Origin: Allium sativum
Taxonomy: Eukaryota > Streptophyta > Magnoliopsida > Asparagales > Amaryllidaceae
Length of the DNA stretch: 64,000 nucleotides
Direction: 5' to 3'
Assembly (NCBI GenBank): GCA_030737875.1
Contig: CM060922.1
Location: 317,107,456 to 317,171,455, forward strand
Shown here: positions 11,736 to 23,049 of the stretch, piece after piece
Layout: every line of letters begins with the position of its first letter
How positions within the stretch are numbered: the first letter of the stretch is position 1
Made by a program: the position numbers and the translations under genes
Notes under the pieces: model-generated
What the model was told of the DNA's origin: nothing
Databases searched by the model: none
What the model saw: the letters and a program-made list of their open reading frames with translations, nothing else

Positions 11736-12312
11736 CATATTAGGTTTGTAAAGTCACGTCACATCCCTCCCAAACTTTTAATATAAATTAGGTCCCTATT
11801 TTTTGAAAATTCATCAAAAAAAGTCATGTAAATTCATAATTAAATTAAATATCATCAAATTCATGCATTAAAAACCAGCAAAAAACGCATCAAAAATTAA
11901 AAAAATTAGAAAAAACACGAATCTCCGATATATTGCATCAAACGATGCAATTATTTGTAATTTTTGAAACGCGGCTCAAATTTTTTTTTATTAATGAACA
12001 TGAAATTACATTATATACAAACTCACAAATATAAACAAAACACATGACTCTCAATACAAACGCTTGTGAAAACCTAAAATGACCACACAGATTTTCACTT
12101 GCACATAGAACAGAAACATACGTACTCACAAGCACACTATAGTATTCACTAGAAACAATTTCATATAATCAAAATGACTAGCTCAAAGCAAGGGACTACT
12201 ACAACAAAGGAAAAAGATGATGGACCATCCACTTCCTGTTGATATACCGATCCTCAGATAACCATTCACCCACTTAACCAAGCTCCAAATTACTAAAGTG
12301 GTAAGCTGGTAA

Positions 12313-12645
12313 ATAGTGGCAGCCCAATTAATATGACGCCCCAGCCCAAATTGTGTATACAGTAAAAGAAACTCATGCAATGTGAAGCCCCAGCCAAAAT
12401 TTGTGTGTACAGTAAAAAGCAGTAACGCAGAAAATGTTTATGACGCGCTGCCAGGAATCGATCTTGGCTCATTTTGCTTCAAAGCAAACTACCTACCACT
12501 GCACCATACACTGAATGGAATTATACTTGGAACATAATATTTATATTTTGAATAATACATACACTAAATTTTATAAAAAAATTGCCCTGGCCCAGCGGGT
12601 TGCCCTAGCCCACGGGTTTGATGGGCTTCCCTCTGGGCCGGCTAT
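12313..12645. mobile_element. Short hAT-like insertion in copy A
   Basis: This 333-bp stretch is absent from the equivalent site in copy B near 16865, where the uninterrupted sequence reads GCTAGTAA. It is flanked by GCTGGTAA (12305-12312) and GCCAGTAA (12646-12653), which fits a diverged 8-bp target duplication. Its ends both begin ATAG and carry GGC-rich blocks when inverted. No coding capacity is seen. The presence/absence evidence is stronger than the family label. Confidence 0.6.
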
Positions 12646-13044
12646 GCCAGTAAACAAGCTTCAAAACCATTTAATTAACAAGAAACCAAGCTTCAAAACT
12701 GATTATCACTCTTCAACATCAATCAATCTTTAATAGAAACCAAGCTTCAAAACTAATTGTCACCCTTTCACAGAAACCAAGCTCCAAATTACATTTAACC
12801 TTATTGTCACTATTCAACATTAACCACGTAACTATAAAGGCAGCAAAAATTTATCAAATTTACAACACAAACTGAAATTGAAAGTAACCAGCTTATTCAA
12901 AGTCATTCACATGATCAAGCATATTCACGCAACCTCTTAACAACCCAAAACCAAGCATTCATTCCAATATAGGATCATAAAGAGGAGAAGGATTGTTTCA
13001 AGTGTGTCTTATAGAAGATTTCACATATCATCATTATTACAATC

Positions 13045-14699
13045 TTAATCCTGCATATTTTCCTCTTCATTATTACAATCGTTATGAAAAGCATTACACT
13101 CGGCGGCTTTTTTCCTTTTTACACGCCTTTTACTACTCTTCGACATGAACGTCGAACCACTTTGAGATGCTAAGTCCGCATAAGGTGATGAGGTAGAGTT
13201 AGAAGCTGCCAAGACATCCTCTGCATGCATTGAGGAGTTATTCGTTTCATTGCCAAAGAAGTTTCTACTAGCATGCTCATTTTTCTTTGCAGCATTCGAA
13301 AGCATATCCTCTAGCTTACAATTATTCTTACCAATATCGGCATTATTAGTTAAGTCCTCATTAGCCATGTTGTTATTAATAACCCCTATTTTAAGAACTT
13401 ATTCTTCACTAACTACTTGATCTTGAATACCAGAACCAGTATTATTATTAGTTGTCAAAGCCTCAAACCGGTTATCATTACCCACAACAACATTCTCCTT
13501 GTTAGCTTCTTTCCTCATCCAGAATTGCTTTTTCTTTATATAAGAAGCACGCCATTTATACTGATTAACATAAGTATGAGCTCCCTGATATCGCTTACAG
13601 CATATAACTCACCATCACGAGTTGGATTACTAGTATACACAAAATCACCATCGCGATTATTCTCCATACAAGAATTATACTGATCTATATCATCCTTCGT
13701 ATTAAAATCACAACGAGAAGTATTGTGGCCAAACACCTTGCAAAAAGTACATATTTTTGGTTTCCAATTGTAAGACAATTTCATAGATGGACATTTTTCT
13801 CCTAAATTCGCAATTTCAATTGTTTCAGGAAGCTCAAAATCAGGTGTAGCCTCTGCAAATGCCTTATCATATCTTAATCTCTGCATTCTCTCTATACTAC
13901 TATCGAAACAAATTAATTTCCCAATATGATATACAAGCCAATTTATACCTAAATGTGTCGGCAATATAATCTGAATTCTATAAAAATGAATCCAAACCGG
14001 CGCTTTCCTAATCTGAGATTGTGTATTGCTTATCGATGGATCCCATTTTGAGATTATAAACATTCCACCACGAATGAAATTTGGATCAGATTGTTGAACC
14101 CTATCTCTATTATTACCATTAGAGAATTTAAATTAGAAATGAACACCATCTAATTTAATGTCTACTTCACCTTGTAATTTTCAAAATCGGTGCAAGAAAT
14201 TTAGCATCGTGAGATAAGATAACGATCCATCCAGGAAAAAATCGACTAGATAGTTGCTCAAAAAATTCAGCCCTTCTTGCTTGACCAGATCTGACAAAGA
14301 TTTCGGCAATCAATTCCTTATTATATCAAAATATTGAGGCTACAAACTCCTGCATTCTTAGGAAGAGACTAAAAAAGAGAAGCATAATCAATTTTTGTGA
14401 ACGAGGGATAAGAGAAACCGGAAGTATTCGGATTTGGATTCATAGTTGAGTCTAGATTTGCTGAATTAGAATGAGTAGAGTGCGTGATCACTGGAATTCA
14501 AGATTCTGATATTTTCAGATTGATTAGGGATCGAAGAATTCGCTTCCAAAATGACCTCAGAGGGGATTGCAGAAGAGGGATTGACATTAGGAGGTGGAGG
14601 ATCAAGGGGAGTAAGATGAGAATGACACAATGGAAGAGGAGGGAAGGTGGCATCAAAGGTGAAGGAGGAAGAAGAAAAGGTAGTGGTAGCAGTCGCCAT
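13045..14699 (-). pseudogene. LINE ORF1-like (DUF4283/CCHC) pseudogene, copy A
   Basis: The frame starts at 14699 with a Ser/Pro-rich leader (PPLPLCHSHLTP) and, after frameshifts, shows a DUF4283-like region (about 14340-14050, ending VFVHGG.FIISKW-like). It continues with FYRIQIILPTHLGINWLVYHIGKLI and a CCHC zinc knuckle CTFCKVFGHNTSRC (13710-13751, C-x2-C-x4-H-x4-C intact). A polar tail with lysine-rich KSSKRRVKRKK follows. This is the architecture of plant L1 ORF1 nucleic-acid-binding proteins. No endonuclease or RT follows; the gypsy fragment begins 1.3 kb downstream. Confidence 0.7.
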
Positions 14700-15062
14700 T
14701 AACGATTGTTTATATCAATAATTCATCATACGTTAGCATCACAATTGTTGCATACATTTCAGCCACAATTGCAGTTATGCATCAGACTGCAGTATAATTG
14801 CTGAAATATTAGCAATAATACTGCAATAATTGCATCGTTTGATGCAATAATTCATTCCCCACCATTTCTTCAACCATACACCGTTTTTAAGCATTGTTGC
14901 TTACATTTCAACAATTATAAGCAATAATTATATACATATCAGCACATATTGATAAGCCTTCACCTGTTTTAACATTGTTGCATATGTTTTAGCAATTATA
15001 CACAATAATTGCATACATTTCAACAACAATTCGTAAGCCATGCAGAATTGTTCATCTTTAAA
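14700..15062. repeat. TGCAAT-rich subterminal region, copy A
   Basis: This stretch is dense in ATTGTTGC/GCAATAATTGC-type motifs in both orientations, including the perfect-stem palindrome TTGCATCGTTTGATGCAA at 14830-14847. It ends abruptly in gypsy RT sequence at the duplication junction. Confidence 0.55.
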
Positions 15063-15691
15063 TCGACAATAATAACCTGCCAATCCTAGAAAGCTATGAA
15101 TCTTGGTGGCAGTCTTAGGCCTCTTCCAATTTTTGATGTCCTCGGTCTTAAACGGATCAAATGAAATGACATTACTATATACAACATGGTCTAAGAACTT
15201 CACTTGCTTCTCCCAGAAATAATACTTAAATAATTTGGCCTTGAGTTGATGGTAGCGAAGAGTACTCAAAACAACCCTCAAATGATGCACATGCTCAACT
15301 ACAATCTTCGGATATATGAGAAATCATTAATGAATACAAGGACGAACTTATCCAGAAAATCTCGAAATACACGATTGATGAGATCAACAAAACATGTGGG
15401 CACATTCATCAAACTGAACGGCATGATGAGCCACTCATAAGATCCAAAGCGAGGGAGGAAAGTGGCAAGAGGAATGTTGTCCTCTACATCTCGAAGATGT
15501 TGAAGGCCTGTGGCAAGGTCAAATTGAGAAAAGACCGTTGACCAACTTAACCGATTGAACATATCATCGATCCTAGGTAAGGGATAACGATTCTTGATCG
15601 TTAACTCGTTAAAATTGCGGTAATCGATGCATAGCCTAAGAGTTCCATCAGATTTCTTTACGAATACCACGTGGCTCCCCCACAATGACAA
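15063..15691 (-). pseudogene. Gypsy reverse transcriptase, copy B
   Basis: The frame 15299-15691 repeats the motifs of copy A (DGTLRLCIDYRNFNEL, RYPLPRIDDMF, SQFDLATG, EWLIMPFSLMNVP) and has the same FINDF change (Asn codon at 15326-15328). The frame 14928-15290 carries KIHSFLGLAGYYCRF and then runs into the composite element of copy A, a junction artefact. Shared loss of the catalytic Asp implies the lesion predates the duplication. Confidence 0.8.
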
Positions 15692-16275
15692 ACTAAATTA
15701 AATGAACTGCTTTGACTCAACATCGAGATGCTACTTCTTAAGTTTCTCATTTCCTTTAGTTGACATCTGAGTCGGAGGCCGACCAGTACGTTGTGCACTA
15801 GGAACTAAGCAGATGCAAAACTCGATCGCTCATCTGGGTAGCAACCTCAAAACTGGCTCAAAGATGTCCGGAAAATCACATACCACTAGGATATGAGACA
15901 CATCATCACTATCATAATCTTTAGACACAAGAGAATATAAAGATGCTTCGTTGTCACAATCGACATCCCTAAGATTAAGTGACAACTGAATAGATTAGCC
16001 AGGATGTCTCAAGTATAAGGTCCGCTATGCACAAATAATTCTGGCCTCATATCACACTTGTCAGTCCATATCAAGAATCGTATGAAAGCCAAGCGAATGG
16101 ATCACGTGCTGGTTTGAATGGGAAACAAAACAACAAATAAATAACTCGAGACCTTCACACGTTAAATTAAGGGTTGCAGACCCACTAATTGGATTTGAAA
16201 TCCGCAAAGAAATCATCATGCATACAACAACTAGGGAAAAAGATCTTCTCGGTGGATATACATAGTGAAAATTAG
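15692..16275 (-). pseudogene. Gypsy protease-RT linker, copy B
   Basis: Colinear with 11173-11735 and more degenerate: stops interrupt the VVCDFSxIFEPVLRL linker frame. It ends where the left inverted end of composite copy B begins. Confidence 0.6.
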
Positions 16276-19200
16276 GCTCAGGTCCATATTAGGTTTGGAA
16301 ATTCACGTCACGTCCCTCCCAAACTTTTGATATAAATCAGGTCCCTATTTTACAAAAATTCATCAAAAAAATCACGTAAATTCATAATTAAATTAAACCT
16401 GTAAACATCATCAAATTCATGCATTAAAACCACCAAAAAAGGCATCAAAAATTAAAAAAACTAAAAAAAAAAAAAAAAGAATCTCCAGTATATTGCATCA
16501 AACGATGCAACTATTTGCAATTTTTGAAAGCCGGCTCAAAATTTTATATTAATGAACACGAAATTACATTATATACAGACTCACAAATATAAACAAAACA
16601 CATGAATCTCAATATAAACGCTTGTGAAAACCTAAAATGACCACACAGTTTTTCACTTACACACAGAACAGAAACACACGTACTTACAAGCACAGTATAG
16701 TATTCACTAGAAACAATTTCATATAACCAAAATGACTAGCTCAAAGCAAGGAACTGCTACAATAAGGGAACAATATGATGAACTATCCACTTCCTGTTGA
16801 TATACCGATCCTCAGATAACCATTCACCCACTCAATTAAGCTCCAAATTACTAAAGTGGCAAGCTAGTAAACAAGCTTCAAAACCATTTAATTATCCAGA
16901 AACCAAGCCTCAAAACTGATTTTCACTCTTCAACATTAATCATTTAACCTTACTGTCACTCTTCAACATTAACAACATAACTATAAAGTCAGCAAAAATT
17001 TATCAAATTTACAACACAAACTGAAATTGAAAGTAACCAGCTTATTCAAAGTCATTCACGTGATCAAGCATATTCACGCAACCTCTTAACAACCCGAAAC
17101 CAAGCATTCATTCCAGTATAGGATCATAAAGAGGAGAAGGATTGCTTCTAGTGTCTTATAGAAGATTTCAACATATCACCATTATTACAAGCTTCATCCT
17201 GTATATTTTCCTCTTCATTATTACAATCATTATGAAAAGCATTGCACTTGGCGACTTTTTTCCTTTTTACACTCCTTTTACTACTCTTCGACATGAACGT
17301 CGAACCACTTTGAGATGCTGAGTCTGCATGAGGTGATGAGGCAGAGTTAGAAGCTGCCAAGACATCCTTTGTATGCATTGAGGAGTTATTCGTTTCATTG
17401 CCAAAGATATTTCTACCAGCATGCTCATTTTTCTTAACAGCATTCGAAAGCATATCCTCTAGCTCATAATTATTCTTACCAATATCGGCATTATTAGTTA
17501 AGTCCTCATTAGCCATGTTGTTATTAATAACCCCTGTTTTAAGACCTTGTTCTTCACTAACTACTTGATCTTGAATACCAGAACCAGTGTTATTATTGGT
17601 TGTCAAAGCCTCAAATCGGTTATCATTACCCACAACAACATTCTTCTTGTTAGCTTCTTTCCTCTTCCAGAATTGCTTTTTTCTTTTTATTAGCAGCATG
17701 CCATTTATACTGATTATCATAAGTATGAGCTCCCTAATATCGCTTACCAGCATATAACTTACCATCATGAGTTGGCTTACTAGTATACACAAAATCACCA
17801 TCATGATTATTCTCCATACAAGCATAATACTGATTTATATCATCCTTCATATTAAACTCACAACGAGAAGTATTGTGGCCAAACACCTTGCAAAAAGTAA
17901 ATATTTTTGGTTTCCAATCATAAGACAATTTCACAGATGGACATTTTTCTCCTAAATCCGCAATTTCAATTGTTTCGGGAAGCTCAAAATCAGGTGTAAC
18001 CTCTAAAATGCCTTAGCATATCTAAATCTCTGCATTCACTTTGTACTACTATCGAAACAAGTTAATTTCCCAATATGACATACAAGCCAATTTATACCTA
18101 AAAGTGTCCACAATATAATCTAAATTCTATAAGAATGAATCCAAACCGGCACTTTCCTAATCCGTGATTGTGTATTGCCTATCGATAGATCCTATTTTGA
18201 GATTATAAATATTCCACCATGAACGAAAACTGGATCAGATTGTAGAATCCTATCTCTATTATTATCATTAGAGAATTTAAAGTAGAAATGAACACCATCT
18301 AATTTAATGTCTACTTCACCTTGTAATTTCCAAAATCGATGCAAGAAATTTAACACTGTGAGATAAGATAACGATCCATCCAGGAAAAAATCGACCAGAT
18401 AGTTGCTCCAGAAATTCAGCCCTTCCTGTTTGACCAGTTCTGACAAAGGTTTCGGCAATCCATTCCTTATTATATCAAAATATTGAGGCTATAAACTCCT
18501 GCATTCTCAGGAAGAGATTAAAAAAGAGAAGCATAATCAATTTTTGTAAACGAGGGATAAGAGAAACTGGAAGTATCCGGATTCGGATTCATAGTCGAGT
18601 CGAGATTTGCCGAATTAGAATGAGTAGAGTGCGTAATAGGATCACTGGAATTCAAGATTCCAATATTTTCGGATTGATTAGCGATTGAAGCATTCGCTCT
18701 GAAATTGACCTCAAAGGGGATTGCAAAAGAGGGATTGACATTAGGAGGTGGAGGATTAGGGGGAGTAAGATGAGAATGGCGCGATGGAAGAGGAGGGAAG
18801 GCGACGTCAAAGGTGAAAGAGGAAGAAGAAAAGGTAGTGGAAGCGGTCACCATTAACGATTGTTTATTTCAAGAATTCATCATATGTTAGCATCACAATT
18901 ATTGCATACATTTCAGCAACAATAACAGCTATGCATCAAACTGCAATATAATTACAGAAATATTAACAATAATACTACAATAATTGCATCGTTTGATGCA
19001 ATAATTCATTTCCCGTCTATTTTTCAACCATACACCGTTTTTAAGCATTGTTGCTTACATTTCAACAATTATAAGCAATAATTGCATACATATCAGCACA
19101 TATTGATAAGCCTTCACCTGTTTTAACATTGTTGCACACATTTTAGCAATTATACACAATAATTGCATACATTTCAGTAACAATTTGTAAGCCACGCAGA

Positions 19201-19510
19201 ATTTTTCATCTTTAATTGCATACATCTCAGCAAGTATAACCAATAGATTTTCAATGTAAACTCATGATGAATAGTTGCATACATATATGCAATTATTGGT
19301 TATGATTGCTGATTTTGCCGAATTTTTTTCTGTATTTTTTGAATGCTTCTGCGAATATTTGCAATTTTTTGATTTTCTTTTATGAACCAATGTATTTTTT
19401 CTGAAAAACACGTAACTTTGAAAAATAGGTACCCGCTTTGTATTTAAAGTTTGGGGAGGACGCCATTTGAATTATGAATAGTAATAAGGTCATGTGCCAA
19501 ATTAACCCAT
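16275..19510 (-). mobile_element. Composite inverted-end element, copy B (both ends)
   Basis: Both imperfect inverted ends are present: 16290-16350 (CCTCCCAAACTTT..GGTCCCTATTTT) and 19425-19510 (its complement). The palindrome TTGCATCGTTTGATGCAA occurs at 16493-16510 and 18984-19001. A TGCAAT-rich zone fills 18880-19330. The interior holds the LINE ORF1-like pseudogene 17148-18853. Its right end lies only about 320 bp from the retrotransposon PBS, so it appears to replace or interrupt gag. Confidence 0.5.
17148..18853 (-). pseudogene. LINE ORF1-like (DUF4283/CCHC) pseudogene, copy B
   Basis: Same layout as copy A. It has a Ser/Pro-rich leader from 18853 and a well-preserved DUF4283-like stretch at 18192-18458 (LNFWSNYLVDFFLDGSLSYL, HFYFKFSNDNNRDRILQSDP). 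The knuckle reads FTFCKVFGHNTSRC, so its first Cys is replaced by Phe, unlike copy A. The polar tail is 17148-17825. Several frameshifts separate the pieces. Confidence 0.7.
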
Positions 19511-19829
19511 ATGTATACCCCATCAAGGCGTGAGCCACTGGAAGGCTTAGCTCTTGTTGGTCGTCTGAATCATTTCCATCCATAAGATGAAAACAAGAAA
19601 TAAGGTAGAATTATTCACAAGGGTAAAGTAATTCAATAGAACTCATTAAATAAGGAGTACTACGGAATTAAAATTATGTTCGTAGATGTACTCGCACCTA
19701 TATATACCCCTAAAGACACCAAAAGTTTATGGACAAGGTCAAGGATAACTTCAAATAGGGATGATATCCCACTCACATTGTATCATATGTACTGATTTGT
19801 GTTTTTATCATATTTTGTTCTGGAAACCT
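19511..19829 (-). other. Chromovirus leader and possible gag start
   Basis: Sequence between the PBS and the composite element. A minus-strand ATG at 19583 opens MDGNDSDDQQELSLPVAHAL before running into the composite element; it could be the first residues of gag, but nothing more survives. Confidence 0.35.
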
Positions 19830-19842
19830 GGCTCTGGTACCA
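19830..19842 (-). other. Primer binding site (initiator tRNA-Met type)
   Basis: On the minus strand this reads TGGTACCAGAGCC, one base from the common TGGTATCAGAGCC complement of initiator tRNA-Met. It lies three bases after the LTR end (...GTCACA), which fixes the orientation and the 5' LTR boundary. Confidence 0.8.
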
Positions 19843-19845
19843 AGC

Positions 19846-22800
19846 TGTGACGCCCCACCCCAAGACCCATATTAGCAAAGATCATTAACGAGAATGGAAT
19901 CTGCTAATATGGAGAATATGGCTGTTGAGGAGCGACTGTTGTAGTCTTATATTAAATAAGTATTAGGTTTGTGAGAATATTCCATAATTACTTTTTATCA
20001 AGAGGATTGACATACTTAGACTTGTCTAATACATACTATAGTGTATACATGATCTATTCCGAACAAAATACAATTTATAATTGATAGATCACAGAACAGT
20101 CAACAAGATCATAGACATACATATACATCAGGTAAAATAGTGTAGTAAAAAAGGTGATATAATCACCATATACAAATACACATCGAGTCTCCATTAAAAG
20201 AATATGTACAAACAAGTCGAAACTGTCCAAAATTCACAACACAAAAATATGCAGCCTAGTCCCAAAAGGTAGCTAAAATATCTATGGTGAATAGCTAAGA
20301 TAATCCAAGAAGCCTAACCTACAACTCTGTCTGACCTGAGCAATAAATATATCGGTCAATCTAAATGAAACGATGACTAGATAATGATATAAGGTTATAC
20401 GAAAAAACTCTTCTTCTACAAGAAGAGCAAGTAAAATTTTCACCTGGAATATTGGGTTTCAAGCAACATAATATTGATATAAGGGAGTTCACTTCAATCA
20501 CTAAGTGTTAGCTTTAAGCTAAACACATATCATCATTTAAAACACAAAGGACATCAAAACACGTAAATCTAATTATCATCAAAATGCACCAAATCCTACA
20601 AAATAAATTCAAAAGAGTTTAACTCTACAAAAGTGACTACAAATCTAAAACTCTCAAATTAGTCATAAGACTATAATGGAAATTTATTATAATATTTCAC
20701 CAAAGATGGATCCAAGATATCACCAACTCCATAATCACTAAAGACACAAAGTAGATTCAAAACATCAGAAATTATTGCACGTGCATCTCAAATGAGCACT
20801 CCCCCGGGGATTATGCCAAGTACTATATACACATTTAGACGTTGGTCACTATGACCCTCCGGCCGAGTTTATCTTGACTGCTCCACTCTCGGGTCAAGTA
20901 AATACATGATTAAGACTTTTTTCGAGTCTAGCTTCCCCTTGAAGCGAGTGCTGGCACACACTAATAACAAGGAATGTGTCACAAACTCTCGAATAGTAAT
21001 TCGAATAATGAAAACAATATATCTTATACCGTACATTTTCACTAATTAATTTACTATAATATAGCCTACTTCACACTAAAAAACATCAAATATCTTCGGT
21101 CGACGAGCTAGGAACTAACCAGAATAATTAATCTAAGTGTCTCATACCATATGATTAACTAAATCGTTTATATCACAACCTCTCTTTCTCAAAGGTGCAA
21201 AAATATATAATTTAATATATGGAAAATAATTGGTTTAAGAAAACAGGCTTATAAAACAATTTAAAAATGAATTTGATTATTTCTACAAAAATCACTATAT
21301 TTAGAAATATGGTTTTTACTATTTCCCTGAGACAATTACTTATAAAATCAAAACCCAGAAAATCCAGTTGTTTCAAAGCAATAATATATATATGTATGTA
21401 TGTATGTGTGTATATATGTATGTATGTTTAGGTTTTTTTTGAAACCGTCGTATTAATGTTCCCGATGTCACAAAGAAATATACAAATTCACTAGCAATCG
21501 TCACTTGAAATCAACACGAAACTCATGATTCGAACTGCAGATTTGGCATACTATTGGCTTGTCCAAGATTAGGATCGAAGTCTTATCAAATTAGTAGTAA
21601 TTTCACAAAAAAATATCATCCAAAGTCACTACGGGAGTGCACTAAAATGGTCTCAGCAACACAACACAATAGTAGGAATTGCTTGCGGGATTCCTGCTTC
21701 CTGTGTCCTCACATGCAATCACCACGTTGACCCAAGTTGCGCGAATTGCACAGGAAATTATGCCTGTCGCGATATCAACTTCATGTTGATTTTCATGTGA
21801 TCAAACTGTCAAATTGGGCCATGAAACTATAGCATATAGACAATAAGCCAGAAAAAAATTAAAGAATCCAACATAAAATGAGAAAGAACAAAACTCTCAA
21901 ACATGGACACAACTCAGTTTTGCAACAAAAGCTTTCTCAAGAACAAAAACTGAGTTACAAAAAATGGATTTAAACCAAATTCGTTATAGATTAACGTAAA
22001 TATCACTGATAAATTGCTTCAGCTAGAGTGAGTGAGTGTTTACTCACCTTATTAGCGATTTGTGACAGCTACAGCAAAGGAACTTAAGCAAAACTTGGAT
22101 TTTTGACCTAGAAAGAACTCTTAGCTTCCTACAAATGAAGTTACAATAAGATGCAGGGACATAGATTAAATCCAACAACAATTTCTCAAATTAAAGATAA
22201 AATATTTCCTAGATTTCATGGAGATTACCTGTAAGAATGAACACAATTTGATTCTACACATTTTATTTAACTTTTGGTGATTAAAACTTGAGGTTTATGG
22301 GAGGATTTGTTTTTACAGTGATTTGCCTGAGGAAGAAAAATATGATTTTTCTGTTAAAATGAAAAAGGAACGCATCTTTTCTACTTAGGTGCTTTTTCTA
22401 GAACTCTCCCTAATAAATTAGGGAATTACGGAAAACTAAACCCCTCTTTTAACCCTAATCACCTACTTAGGCCTAACTAGTTGATTAACACACCATAGAC
22501 ATCTTATTTATGTGTTTACACAATTTAAACTTGTAAAAATACAAGTTTTATACCCAAGCACTTATTAAAAACTATGTTAACATTTTCAACTTATTTACAA
22601 GTTTAAACACTTTTTGCTCATAAGTTTAAATATTCTTTTATATTAATACACCAAAATTCACATTTTAATAAAAACATTGTTTTATTTTATTTTTTGTTAA
22701 ACCTGTAACTTTTACAAATTTCTTATCTTTGAAAAAATTACAAACTTGTTAAAAATTCTTATAACCCATTTTAATGTCAATCTATTTAATTTATGAACTA

Positions 22801-23049
22801 AAACTATTTTTTTCCAAAGAAAGTTATATATTTTTCCACTTTACTTACAAATTGTACATTTATAATTTTAAATAAATTAAGTAAACACCAAATATTATTA
22901 AATTATTTGAACATGCTTAAATATTGGTTTTTAACCCATATTTACATTTTTGTCATCATTTCTGACTCAATTAAGCTAGAAATGTAAATTTACATAAAAA
23001 ACTTATTGTTTGCTACAATTTTGAGACTTAATGCACAAGTACATATAAA
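19846..23049 (-). repeat. Chromovirus 5' LTR (truncated)
   Basis: The inner end is TGTGACGCCCC (plus strand), next to the PBS. It is colinear with 1891-2478 and 5896-7400 of the 3' LTR. A (ATGT)n-like microsatellite occurs at about 21385-21430. Roughly 410 bp present in the 3' LTR (about 7396-7806) is absent because the giant LTR begins at 23050. Confidence 0.75.

Larger units (their letters stand above)
10515..15062. repeat. Tandem duplication, copy A
   Basis: This block and 15063-19215 are colinear copies. Each holds, from left to right, the gypsy RT end, RT, protease linker, inverted-end composite element and LINE-type ORF1. The join at about 15058-15066 fuses the inside of the composite element to the gypsy sequence encoding FLGLAGYY, with only a few bases of shared sequence (AAT). 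Copy A holds a 333-bp insertion absent from copy B. Confidence 0.8.
11735..15062 (-). mobile_element. Composite inverted-end element, copy A (right end lost)
   Basis: The left end (about 11750-11815, with CCTCCCAAACTTT and GGTCCCTATTTTT) is the inverse of the right end seen intact only in copy B (19430-19480, complement CCTCCCCAAACTTT and GGTACCTATTTTT). Just inside both ends lies the hairpin palindrome TTGCATCGTTTGATGCAA (11934-11951 and 14830-14847). Between them is a minus-strand LINE-type ORF1 (13045-14699) without an ORF2. The layout resembles a Mutator-like or similar inverted-repeat element that captured a LINE ORF1, but no clean target duplication is visible. It lies in the gypsy element where gag/protease should be. 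Confidence 0.5.
15063..19215. repeat. Tandem duplication, copy B
   Basis: Direct repeat of 10515-15062, lacking the 333-bp insertion. Its right end runs on into the intact right terminus of the composite element (to about 19510), so copy B is next to the original flank and copy A is the one with a truncated right side. Confidence 0.8.
1891..23049 (-). mobile_element. Decayed Ty3/gypsy chromovirus, nested and rearranged
   Basis: A long-LTR element lies on the minus strand: 5' LTR (19846-23049), PBS (19830-19842), internal pol remnants (about 16280 down to 7889), PPT (7808-7818) and 3' LTR (1891 to about 7806). The order protease linker, RT, RNase H, integrase, chromodomain is that of chromoviruses. 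No intact gag or protease is found. Later events include a CACTA insertion in the 3' LTR, a plastid DNA insertion in pol, an inserted composite element carrying a LINE-type ORF1, and a tandem duplication of the RT/composite block. Both LTRs are truncated where another LTR family begins. The element is non-functional. Confidence 0.8.

Noticed and set aside
14484..14702. Arg/Gly-rich plus-strand 72-codon protein
   Set aside because: Complement of the Ser/Pro-rich leader of the LINE ORF1-like gene.
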